Counted from the stretch's first letter, positions 1 through 5,089 are shown. The stretch is 5,204 nucleotides of DNA from GWC2-37-8 sp964485555 (GCA_964485555.1 CAZAJN010000091.1:1-5204); one strand, 5' to 3'. Numbers and translations are program-made. The notes: generated by a model not told the origin, from the sequence alone.

Positions 1-1
1 T

Positions 2-928
2 ATCGTGATTATGGGTCCCACCGCATCCGGAAAGTCTGATGCGGCCATTAAGCTTGCCAAGCGGTTCAATGGGGAGGTTATTTCAGCCGATAGCCGCCAA
101 ATATACCGAAAAATGGACATTGGAACCGGGAAAGTCGAGGGACAGCTTTTAGCTTCTAGCTTTCAGCTTTTAGGAGAAACAGTTACTAAAAATTTATTTA
201 TTTCCGAGAAAATTCCTCATTATTTGATCGATGTGGCTCGTCCGGATGAGGATTTTAATGTTTCACATTTCAAAACTCAAGCCAATCTGGCCATAGAAGA
301 GATAATATCAAAAGGAAAACTCCCCATTATTTGCGGAGGAACAGGCTTTTGGATTCAAGCCGTTACGGATAATTTGAATCTGCCCAAGGTTGCTCCGAAC
401 GAAAAACTAAGAAGCGAACTGGATAAATTCTCAGCAGCGGAGCTTTTTGAAAAGCTTGCCGAGATCGATCCAGAGCGGGCTGGAAATATTGATAAGCAAA
501 ACAAATACCGTCTTGTGAGAGCATTGGAGATTATTGATGCAATCGGGAAAGTCCCACCTCTCAAGAAAGACAGAAAAGAGTACGATTTTTTGCAAATAGG
601 CATCAATGTTTCACGAGAGATTCTGAATGCAAAAATAAAAAAACGTTTGGATGAAAGATTCGAGCTGGGCATGATCGAAGAGGTTGAAAATCTGCACAAA
701 AATGGCGTCTCCCATGAATGGATGGAGAAGATTGGGCTGGAATATCGATGGATAGCACGCTTTTTGCAAAATAAGATTTCACTTGAAGAAATGAAAGAAA
801 AATTGTATTTCGATATCATTCATTATGCCAAACGTCAGATGACATGGTTTGGAAGAAATAAAAAAATTATTTGGAAAGATAATTACCACGATATTGAAAA
901 AGAAGTTCACGTTTTTCTTGAAATTTAA
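2..928 (+). CDS. miaA: tRNA dimethylallyltransferase MiaA (5' end outside window)
   Basis: MiaA transfers the dimethylallyl group of DMAPP to N6 of A37 in tRNAs that read UNN codons, the first step to (ms2)i6A; it is cytosolic. The visible protein begins ...IVIMGPTASGKS, an N-terminal strand and P-loop that normally lie a few residues after the start. The frame is open to the window edge, so the true start is probably just upstream rather than the GTG at 5. Numbering from that GTG, the landmarks are GPTASGKS (4-11), the catalytic-region ISADSRQIY (26-34), MDIGTGK (37-43), IPHYLID (70-76), GGTGFW (111-116, usually GGTGLY), a YRLVRALEI helix in the middle, and YAKRQMTWFGRN near the C-terminus. 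Length (about 307) is normal. Residues about 47-56 (QLLASSFQLL) are encoded by a tandem heptamer repeat. The stop runs directly into a terminator. The family call is certain; the exact start is not visible. Confidence 0.97.
   Translation: MVIMGPTASGKSDAAIKLAKRFNGEVISADSRQIYRKMDIGTGKVEGQLLASSFQLLGETVTKNLFISEKIPHYLIDVARPDEDFNVSHFKTQANLAIEEIISKGKLPIICGGTGFWIQAVTDNLNLPKVAPNEKLRSELDKFSAAELFEKLAEIDPERAGNIDKQNKYRLVRALEIIDAIGKVPPLKKDRKEYDFLQIGINVSREILNAKIKKRLDERFELGMIEEVENLHKNGVSHEWMEKIGLEYRWIARFLQNKISLEEMKEKLYFDIIHYAKRQMTWFGRNKKIIWKDNYHDIEKEVHVFLEI
144..173. repeat. Four tandem AGCTTYY-type heptamers inside miaA
   Basis: The sequence reads AGCTTTT, AGCTTCT, AGCTTTC, AGCTTTT, AG with an exact period of seven. 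It lies in frame within miaA, in the variable stretch between MDIGTGK and IPHYLID, and encodes about ten residues (QLLASSFQLL) that are not part of the conserved MiaA core. The period of seven is not a codon multiple, so the repeat is a DNA-level structure rather than a protein repeat. That it is an insertion is inferred from the unusually long spacing between the flanking conserved motifs. Confidence 0.8.
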
Positions 929-957
929 AAAGGTTGCCGTGATAGGCAACCTTTTTT
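927..957. terminator. Bidirectional intrinsic terminator between miaA and the Cys-rich pair
   Basis: A perfect stem GGTTGCC (932-938) pairs with GGCAACC (945-951) around loop GTGATA. It is flanked by five A's on the left and six T's on the right, so it works on both strands. It overlaps the last two bases of the miaA stop codon and lies 18 bases beyond the stop of the leftward Cys-rich gene. It therefore serves two converging transcripts. Confidence 0.93.
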
Positions 958-975
958 AATGAAATACTCCTTCAA

Positions 976-1350
976 CTATCTCATTCCATTTTCAGCGAGA
1001 ATCCTGAAAAGCATCTTTCTTGATGGTCTTTTTCCTTTGTAGCTTTCAGGTAAAAGCTCACCATACAGAAAGTCTTGCGGAGGAATCAACCCTTTGAACA
1101 ATTCCTCCACGAAGCACTTTCCCGGTTCGCCGCAAGGAACACCTTTGCCGACAAGAACAGCATATTCGGGAATTTCACAGTTTACGCCTGGCAATGCAGG
1201 ACAATGATGCTTGGTTGCTATTTCTTTTATCTCGATGATTTTGAAACAGCCCTCAGTTGAAGAACCTACGCAGCCACTACCCGGAAAACTACACAGATCC
1301 AAATGATGACATCTAGTCCGCTCCCTGAGCTCAACGACAATACTTTTCAT
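976..1350 (-). CDS. Small Cys/His-rich protein, unrecognised family
   Basis: This 124-residue protein is not one I recognise. Starting from the ATG at 1350 there are eight cysteines (14, 20, 27, 35, 50, 58, 73, 79) and two HH pairs (15-16, 48-49), all in the first two thirds. The C-terminal part (from about residue 80) has no cysteine and ends in a basic stretch (YKGKRPSRKMLFRIL). Two segments look related: HHLDLCSFPGSGC (15-27) and HHCPALPGVNC (48-58), so an old internal duplication is possible. Metal or Fe-S binding is plausible but inferred only from composition. No signal peptide or membrane segment is visible. The ATG at 1350 is preferred over the GTG at 1359 because the AGGGGG ribosome-binding site lies about eight bases before the ATG and would touch the GTG. 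It lies 15 bases after the zinc-ribbon-like gene and is probably co-transcribed with it. Confidence 0.75.
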   Translation of the reverse strand: MKSIVVELRERTRCHHLDLCSFPGSGCVGSSTEGCFKIIEIKEIATKHHCPALPGVNCEIPEYAVLVGKGVPCGEPGKCFVEELFKGLIPPQDFLYGELLPESYKGKRPSRKMLFRILAENGMR

Positions 1351-1365
1351 ATCGCCCACCCCCTT

Positions 1366-1542
1366 TTAGCAGTGAAATCTTTCTTTGTCTGCGTTGCAAT
1401 CGCCGCACAATTCCTTGGACAGACCGCCCGGAAAAAACATGGCCAGCATAGTTATGAAAACCCACCTAACCCATACGCCATCTATTTTCACCGCTGTACA
1501 CTCTGGACATCTGCATTGGATTTTTTCTCTATACTTTTCCAT
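1366..1542 (-). CDS. Small zinc-ribbon-like protein (58 aa), unrecognised
   Basis: From the ATG at 1542 the protein has 58 residues. It starts MEKYREKIQCRCPEC and carries a second pair, CGDC, at 46-49. The two CxxC knuckles (12-15 and 46-49) could form a four-cysteine zinc site, with C10 and C58 as extra cysteines. Between them lies a hydrophobic, aromatic stretch (about 23-38, VWVRWVFITMLAMFFP), which could be a membrane segment or the core of a tiny fold. The start is chosen because AGAGAGG sits about five bases before the ATG; an in-frame GTG at 1548 overlaps that site. The stop codon is immediately followed by the ribosome-binding site of the next gene, which indicates an operon. Function unknown; the shared Cys-rich character of the two genes suggests a common metal- or redox-related role, which is inference only. 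Confidence 0.65.
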   Translation of the reverse strand: MEKYREKIQCRCPECTAVKIDGVWVRWVFITMLAMFFPGGLSKELCGDCNADKERFHC

Positions 1543-1578
1543 TTTCACCTCTCTTTCTGTCTAGTTTTTAATGAACAT

Positions 1579-1603
1579 AAAAAAATCGCCATCACTGGCG
1601 ATT
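1579..1603 (-). terminator. Intrinsic terminator in the leader of the Cys-rich operon (possible attenuator)
   Basis: On the minus strand a seven-pair stem, AATCGCC with GGCGATT (loop AGTGAT), is followed by a T run. On the plus strand no T run follows the stem, so it terminates leftward transcription only. No established leftward gene lies upstream of it (1604-1815), while the Cys-rich operon starts only about 37 bases downstream. It therefore either ends a short RNA starting near 1673 or conditionally stops transcription into the operon. Confidence 0.75.
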
Positions 1604-1604
1604 C

Positions 1605-1673
1605 TCAAAACACAAAACTGTTTTTTGCTTTTTTCTGAAAGATATTCTTTTTGGGAGTTTTTATCTTTATCAT
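1605..1673 (-). CDS. Possible 22-codon leader ORF
   Basis: An ATG at 1673 opens a 22-codon frame that begins MIKIKTPKKNIFQ and ends SFVF, with seven lysines. Its TGA stop (1605-1607) lies one base before the terminator stem. The ATG sits six bases after the TATAAT box of the leftward promoter, so it would be translated as a leaderless or nearly leaderless message. A ribosome reaching the stop would cover the hairpin and could allow read-through into the Cys-rich operon. The lysine content may simply reflect A-rich DNA. Whether it is translated cannot be seen from the sequence. Confidence 0.25.
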   Translation of the reverse strand: MIKIKTPKKNIFQKKAKNSFVF

Positions 1674-1679
1674 TCTTCA

Positions 1680-1708
1680 ATTATAAACCATTAACAAAAA
1701 TCAACCAA
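1680..1708 (-). promoter_or_regulatory. Leftward sigma70-type promoter for the Cys-rich operon leader
   Basis: On the minus strand a perfect TATAAT (1685-1680) lies 17 bases after TTGGTT (1708-1703), which matches the -35 consensus only in TTG. Transcription would start near 1673. It is the best leftward candidate upstream of the terminator at 1579-1603 and faces away from the rightward promoter at 1740. Confidence 0.55.
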
Positions 1709-1739
1709 GCTAGACTTATGCACATACCAGCTATCGCTA

Positions 1740-1768
1740 TTGACAAAATACTTACGAGGTGGTATAAG
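1740..1768 (+). promoter_or_regulatory. Sigma70 promoter of the two-gene rightward operon
   Basis: TTGACA (1740-1745) and TATAAG (1763-1768) are separated by exactly 17 bases. The predicted start near 1775 leaves a leader of about 40 bases before the strong ribosome-binding site AGGAGG (1806-1811) of the ORF at 1816. This is a near-consensus, probably strong constitutive promoter. Confidence 0.85.
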
Positions 1769-1815
1769 TCAATGTTATTAATAGTAGCATATTTCTTTAA
1801 AAATCAGGAGGCAAC

Positions 1816-2160
1816 ATGTTGAAAACACTGGAGTCGATCACGAGCTCCATATCTGGGGCCACCATTGAAGATGGGCAACTTTGCATCATCTTCTCCGACA
1901 TCGTCATGGAACAACTCATAGGCCTGTTCGTTCGCAATGTAAGGATGATTGTGGTTTCTGACAAACAGGAGAAATACAACAAGCTTCTCAACAGGGTCTC
2001 GTCAGAAGCGAAAGGAGCAAGATTAATCATTACACTCAAAATAAGGAAAATTGACCATGATATGAAAATTGGAGATGAGATCATCTTTCTCTGGGCATAT
2101 CACTTCATCGCAAAATTCACGGTTCGCGAGGACTTCGAGGCAAAACTAAGAAAAGCATAG
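1816..2160 (+). CDS. Unrecognised 114-aa protein, first gene of a promoter-driven pair
   Basis: I do not recognise the family. The frame is supported by a textbook promoter at 1740-1768, by AGGAGG four bases before the ATG, and by a partner gene that starts nine bases after its stop. The protein begins MLKTLESITSSISGATIEDG and looks like an alternating alpha/beta cytosolic domain. There is a hydrophobic strand-like segment around FVRNVRMIVVS and another at ARLIITLKI. A charged stretch, RKIDHDMKIGDEI, is followed by a hydrophobic/aromatic helix (IFLWAYHFIAKF) and a charged tail. No signal peptide, Cys motif or recognisable catalytic motif is visible. Many codons end in C (ATC, TTC, GAC, GTC), noticeably more than in miaA or in the gene at 2568, which could point to a different origin or to high expression. 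Confidence 0.75.
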   Translation: MLKTLESITSSISGATIEDGQLCIIFSDIVMEQLIGLFVRNVRMIVVSDKQEKYNKLLNRVSSEAKGARLIITLKIRKIDHDMKIGDEIIFLWAYHFIAKFTVREDFEAKLRKA

Positions 2161-2168
2161 GGGGCGCC

Positions 2169-2480
2169 ATGACAAGACGAAGCATCAAGATAGGTTCTTC
2201 GCCGAAGATATTATGCCTTGCTGTCTCAGAAGGCACCGATGCACTAGACCTTCTTCAGGGCATCTGCATCAAACTCAGCAGGGATGGCGTAAAGCTCTTG
2301 AATTGCGGGTTGGCTACTTTGCTTAAGAATGAGACCATCATAAGTGCAGCCAATCGTGCCGAAAAAAAAGGCGTTCTGGAAATAGAACTTCCGATTCCAA
2401 TCAGGGATGACACAATGGTTGAACTGTTCAGAACACAAAACGGACGTACCGCAGGAGTCGCCTTCTCAATAAAAATGTAG
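2169..2480 (+). CDS. Unrecognised 103-aa protein, second gene of the pair
   Basis: I do not recognise the family. The ATG at 2169 follows a G-run (GGGGG, 2160-2164) that overlaps the previous stop codon and serves as the ribosome-binding site, so translation is probably coupled to the upstream gene. The protein starts with a basic segment (MTRRSIKIG), followed by a strand (PKILCLAVSE), a helix (DALDLLQGICIKLSRDG), a strand-like LLNCGLATLL, and an acidic/hydrophobic region (VLEIELPIPIRDDTMVELF). It ends AGVAFSIKM. The pattern suggests a small soluble alpha/beta domain. A terminator begins 11 bases after the stop, so this closes a two-gene unit. No conserved catalytic motif is visible. Confidence 0.75.
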   Translation: MTRRSIKIGSSPKILCLAVSEGTDALDLLQGICIKLSRDGVKLLNCGLATLLKNETIISAANRAEKKGVLEIELPIPIRDDTMVELFRTQNGRTAGVAFSIKM

Positions 2481-2490
2481 CGCTTTTCAA

Positions 2491-2528
2491 AAAAAGGCGG
2501 CCAACCGAAACAGTTGAGCCGCCTTTTT
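2491..2528. terminator. Strong bidirectional terminator
   Basis: GGCGGC (2496-2501) pairs with GCCGCC (2518-2523) and is extended by CAAC/GTTG across a single bulged A (2517), around loop CGAAACA. A run of five A's on the left and five T's on the right make it functional on both strands. It ends the rightward pair and also the leftward gene whose stop codon is at 2568-2570. Confidence 0.95.
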
Positions 2529-2567
2529 AATATCGAGCGAGTAGAATATCCAAAAGTTTAATAACCA

Positions 2568-3008
2568 CTAACCAAGATTTGCTTTTATTTTTTCAGTGTC
2601 CACTGTCTTCAATTCTTGAAACCTATTTTTTGCAATTTCCAATCGAGAATCCAGCTCACTGCACCCACTACTTTTGTAAAGTCTTCCCAAACTTTCGATC
2701 TGACTTTGAATGTCATTAACTTTTGCATTATAAATACTAAGCTGCACAGAATCAGGATTATTAAAGATTCCCGTGGCTAAAGTATCTAAAGATGAAATTT
2801 CAATTTCCAAAGAATTCACACTGGCAGCATAAGTTTCCCTGGTTGATTCTTGATCTTCAATAGTCGCTGGCCGTATAAAATTTTGACTTGCTCGCTTATT
2901 AGCCTCATCCATTCTTCCCATCTTATCAAGAAGCTCTTCTGGCGTTTTTGTTCCTTCTATATCCTCATCATTCAACCTGTAGACTCTTTCATGTGGATTT
3001 ATAGCCAT
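2568..3008 (-). CDS. Unrecognised helical 146-aa protein
   Basis: I do not recognise this protein. It begins MAINPHERVYRLNDEDIEG and has no signal peptide, no membrane segment and one cysteine (in SSGCSELDSR). After an acidic N-terminal part, residues about 45-146 read as long amphipathic helices with many E, K, Q, S and L residues (for example VNDIQSQIESLGRLY and LEIAKNRFQELKTV), so a helical bundle or coiled coil is likely. The gene has a consensus promoter at 3055-3083 but no Shine-Dalgarno sequence: the bases before the ATG are A/T only. It lies 76 bases downstream of gatB with no terminator in between, so it may also be read from the gatB transcript. Its codon use is A/T-rich. It ends at the terminator at 2491-2528. 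Confidence 0.75.
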   Translation of the reverse strand: MAINPHERVYRLNDEDIEGTKTPEELLDKMGRMDEANKRASQNFIRPATIEDQESTRETYAASVNSLEIEISSLDTLATGIFNNPDSVQLSIYNAKVNDIQSQIESLGRLYKSSGCSELDSRLEIAKNRFQELKTVDTEKIKANLG

Positions 3009-3054
3009 ATTTTTTATTTAAAAAGATTATATTTAGGATTATAAACATTTATAT

Positions 3055-3083
3055 ATTATACACCTGTTTTAGCTTTTTGTCAA
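3055..3083 (-). promoter_or_regulatory. Consensus sigma70 promoter for the 146-aa gene
   Basis: On the minus strand TTGACA (3083-3078) and TATAAT (3060-3055) are both perfect and are separated by exactly 17 bases. The -35 box begins two bases after the gatB stop codon. Transcription would begin near 3048, giving an A/U-only leader of about 40 bases without a Shine-Dalgarno site. Confidence 0.92.
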
Positions 3084-3084
3084 G

Positions 3085-4614
3085 CTATCCCAATTTTTGC
3101 TTGAGCATCTCCATGACAACCTGAGGATTAGCCTTACCCCCTGATTGTTTCATGACTTGCCCCATCAAAAATTTGATGGCATTCTCTTTGCCGGCTTTGT
3201 AGTCCTCCACTGATTGCGCATTGGCCTCCAAAACTGCGTTCACTGCCTTTTCAAGCTCGTCAGTGTCATTCACCTGTCCCAGATTCTTTTCTTCAATTAT
3301 ATGCGAAGGATCACCCCCGGTATGATACATTTCCTTCAAAACTATTTGAGCGGCAGACGAGTTTATTTTCCCATCAGCCACAATTCCGATCAGTTCAGCA
3401 TAATTCTCCGGAGTGATTTTCAAGTCTCTGATGTCATGATTGTTTTCAGCTAAATGTTTTCTAACTTCGGAAATCAAATAGTTCACTGAGAGCTTGATAG
3501 CCTTTTCTTCAGAAGCTTCAATTTCATGCGAAGAGATTTTCTCCTTGAGCTCACTAATGACCTGTTCAAAATATTCAGCCAAATCTTTCTCAGCCGTCAA
3601 AACCGAAATGTCTTGCGCGTTCAAAGCATATTCATTGGCAAATCTTTTCTCTTTTGCATCAGGAAGTTCAGGAAGTTTGTGCTTCAAGTTTTCAACGTAT
3701 TCTTTTGTGAATTCCATTGGTGGAATGTCAGGCTCTGGGAAATATCTGTAGTCATGAGCAGATTCTTTTTTGCGCTGGGAAACGGTCACGTTTTTCACAC
3801 TGTCCCAACCTCGAGTTTCCTGCACGATTTTTTCTCCATTTTCCAAAAGCTCCGTTTGGCGTTCAATTTCATAATTGATCGCTTTTTCCACGAAACGGAA
3901 AGAATTGATGTTCTTCACCTCAACCTTGGTCCCCGAAAGTTTCTCTTCGTTTTCCTTGTGTAGCGAAAGATTGACTTCGCAGCGCATGTTTCCTTTTTCC
4001 ATGTCGGCATCTGAAATCCCAAGATATCGGCAGATCTGCTGCAATTTTGTGCAGAAAATGCGAGCTTGCTCCCCATTCTCAATATCAGGTTCTGTCACAA
4101 GCTCCATAAGCGGCACTCCAGCGCGATTAAAGTCCACTAAGGTGTAATCAGCGCCTTCAGGATGAACAAGCTTACCAGTGTCCTCCTCGAGATGAATTCG
4201 CGTGATGCCAATTCTCTTAGTTGAAACACCTTGTTTCTCCCTCTCCTCTTGGGAGAGGGTTGGAGTGAGGGAGCTTTGTTCAATTGCTATATTCATATAG
4301 CCAAGTCCGCAAAGAGGCTGGTCATATTGCGAAATCTGGTAACCTTTTGGAATGTCTGGGTAGAAATAGTTTTTGCGATCGAATTTCGATTTCAAATTCA
4401 GCTCGCAATCAAGAGCCAAACCTGCCAGCTGCACAGCTTCAATGGCTTTCTCATTCGGCACTGGCAAAGTTCCGGGTTGCGCTGTGCAAACCGGACAGAT
4501 GTGAATGTTGGGTTTTTTTTCATGACCAAGAGAGTTTTTGCAAGAGCAAAACATCTTGGAATGAGTCTTGAGCTCAACGTGAACTTCCATACCGATGACT
4601 GTTATATACTTCAT
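3085..4614 (-). CDS. gatB: Asp-tRNA(Asn)/Glu-tRNA(Gln) amidotransferase subunit B
   Basis: GatB is the kinase and tRNA-binding subunit of GatCAB, which converts Glu-tRNA(Gln) (and Asp-tRNA(Asn)) to the amidated form; GatA supplies ammonia. Start ATG 4614 gives MKYITVIGMEVHVELKTHSKM, the usual N-terminus. The longer frame to 4644 only translates repeat DNA. Visible features: E10 and H12 of the catalytic cradle, a probable zinc site C23xC25 with C40xxC43, FDRKNYFYPDIPKGYQISQ (78-96), TRIHLEEDTGK (138-148), and the family signature DFNRAGVPLMELVTEPD (161-177). The C-terminal tail-domain motif is GQVMKQSGGKANP. Length is 509. Residues about 113-131 are an extra segment containing SLTPTLSQEERE, encoded by a palindromic repeat. 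No gatA or gatC is in the window. The gene has no clear Shine-Dalgarno; the bases before the ATG belong to the left arm of the GxxExxY cassette. Confidence 0.98.
   Translation of the reverse strand: MKYITVIGMEVHVELKTHSKMFCSCKNSLGHEKKPNIHICPVCTAQPGTLPVPNEKAIEAVQLAGLALDCELNLKSKFDRKNYFYPDIPKGYQISQYDQPLCGLGYMNIAIEQSSLTPTLSQEEREKQGVSTKRIGITRIHLEEDTGKLVHPEGADYTLVDFNRAGVPLMELVTEPDIENGEQARIFCTKLQQICRYLGISDADMEKGNMRCEVNLSLHKENEEKLSGTKVEVKNINSFRFVEKAINYEIERQTELLENGEKIVQETRGWDSVKNVTVSQRKKESAHDYRYFPEPDIPPMEFTKEYVENLKHKLPELPDAKEKRFANEYALNAQDISVLTAEKDLAEYFEQVISELKEKISSHEIEASEEKAIKLSVNYLISEVRKHLAENNHDIRDLKITPENYAELIGIVADGKINSSAAQIVLKEMYHTGGDPSHIIEEKNLGQVNDTDELEKAVNAVLEANAQSVEDYKAGKENAIKFLMGQVMKQSGGKANPQVVMEMLKQKLG
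4237..4273. repeat. Palindromic SLTPTLSQEERE-type repeat inserted in gatB
   Basis: The core stem is CCCTCTCC (4239-4246) with GGAGAGGG (4252-4259), eight perfect pairs. A second inverted match exists between CTCCCTC (4237-4243) and GAGGGAG (4267-4273). Read on the gatB strand it gives LTPTLSQEERE, a translation well known to me from a dispersed repeat found in many bacterial genomes. It interrupts gatB between GYMNIAIE and KRIGITRIHLEED, where other GatB proteins have only a few residues. The frame is kept. It is strikingly richer in C/G-pure runs than its surroundings. Confidence 0.88.
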
Positions 4615-4619
4615 ATATT

Positions 4620-4655
4620 CACAAATTGCACTAATAAAGCACAAATATCACTAAT
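4620..4655 (-). repeat. Left arm: four ATTNGTG heptamers (minus orientation)
   Basis: Read on the minus strand: ATTAGTG, AT, ATTTGTG, CTTT, ATTAGTG, CA, ATTTGTG. The arm can also be read as an imperfect direct repeat of period 20. It begins two bases after the stop codon of the GxxExxY gene and ends five bases before the gatB ATG. Confidence 0.85.
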
Positions 4656-4657
4656 AA

Positions 4658-5050
4658 TTAATTCACTATACGCCTGTATTCTAACTTAGTATGCTTAAAA
4701 TTAGCAACTATAGCTAGCCTTAGATTTAATGCTTCCAAATACCTCAAAACCTGCTTGACTTCGTCGTCAGCAATCTTCCAAACAACCTTTGTTTCTAATA
4801 TTATCTTATCATCTATAACAAAATCAGCATAGAAATCACCCAGTTTATCACCCTCAAACTCAACTTTCATTTCACACTCGCGCTTATATGGAATATTTAG
4901 TGATTTTAATTTTATTGCAATAGCTCTCTGATAATGTTTTTCTTGATATTTTGTCCCCAATTTATTGTGAACATCAAACAACACGCCCATCAATTCATAA
5001 CTCAATTCTGGATATAATAACTCTACCTTATTTTTTGTTACCTGTTTCAC
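4658..5050 (-). CDS. GxxExxY family protein (PD-(D/E)xK nuclease-like)
   Basis: The GxxExxY family (PDDEXK_3-like) is widespread in environmental and candidate-phylum genomes; its biological role is not established. The N-terminal YPELSYELMGVLFDVHNKLG (13-32) is the typical form. The name motif appears as KYQEKHY (34-40), keeping E37 and Y40 but with K in place of the Gly. The nuclease-like core is D76 in GDFYADFVI followed by E86 and K88 in IILETK, matching D-(x)n-ExK. The C-terminal part keeps the Q..RYLEAL and LAIVANF elements. Its 130 residues are full length. The GTG at 5050 is taken as start because an in-frame TAA lies 18 bases upstream and the next Met (21) would cut the conserved YPELSY segment. 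No Shine-Dalgarno is visible; the start codon abuts the right repeat arm. Nuclease activity is inferred from the fold family. Confidence 0.93.
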   Translation of the reverse strand: MKQVTKNKVELLYPELSYELMGVLFDVHNKLGTKYQEKHYQRAIAIKLKSLNIPYKRECEMKVEFEGDKLGDFYADFVIDDKIILETKVVWKIADDEVKQVLRYLEALNLRLAIVANFKHTKLEYRRIVN

Positions 5051-5087
5051 ATTCGTGTTATTTGTGTTTTATTCGTGAATATTGGTG
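5051..5087 (+). repeat. Right arm: four ATTNGTG heptamers (plus orientation)
   Basis: Read on the plus strand: ATTCGTG, TT, ATTTGTG, TTTT, ATTCGTG, AAT, ATTGGTG. Over the first 27 positions it differs from the left arm (read on the minus strand) at only four, and the spacings 2-4-2/3 correspond. It ends two bases before the stop codon of the MazG-like gene. Confidence 0.85.
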
Positions 5088-5089
5088 TC

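Larger units (their letters stand above)
4620..5087. mobile_element. Putative single-gene cassette: GxxExxY gene between inverted ATTNGTG arms
   Basis: The stretch consists of a left arm (4620-4655), one gene (4658-5050) and a right arm (5051-5087), with no other free sequence apart from two bases. The arms are inverted repeats of each other. It occupies the entire space between the stop codon of the MazG-like gene and the gatB start. No transposase or integrase is present, so mobility would have to come from the encoded nuclease-like protein or be supplied in trans. That it is mobile is inference. Confidence 0.5.

Noticed and set aside
1348..1359. GTG at 1359 as start of the Cys-rich gene
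   Set aside because: It directly touches the AGGGGG ribosome-binding site, whereas the ATG at 1350 has normal spacing.
1540..1548. GTG at 1548 as start of the 58-aa gene
   Set aside because: It lies within the AGAGAGGTG ribosome-binding site; the ATG at 1542 is correctly spaced.
1571..1822. Rightward 83-aa ORF across the intergenic region
   Set aside because: It runs through the leader terminator and both divergent promoters, has no ribosome-binding site and low-complexity composition.
1797..2084. Leftward 95-aa ORF opposite the 114-aa gene
   Set aside because: It is antisense to an ORF with promoter and AGGAGG, and its own start has no support.
3214..4571. Several rightward ORFs opposite gatB
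   Set aside because: They are antisense shadows of a well-conserved gene; they lack ribosome-binding sites and recognisable domains.
4612..4644. Longer gatB start (TTG at 4644) adding MCFISAICEY
   Set aside because: The extra residues only translate the ATTNGTG repeat arm; GatB proteins start at the MKY..VIGMEVHVEL position.
4615..4720. A separate promoter for gatB
   Set aside because: TATAGT-like sequence exists near the end of the GxxExxY gene but without a convincing -35 partner.
4620..5087. ATTNGTG arrays as a CRISPR array
   Set aside because: The units are seven bases with spacers of two to four bases, far too short, and no cas gene is present.
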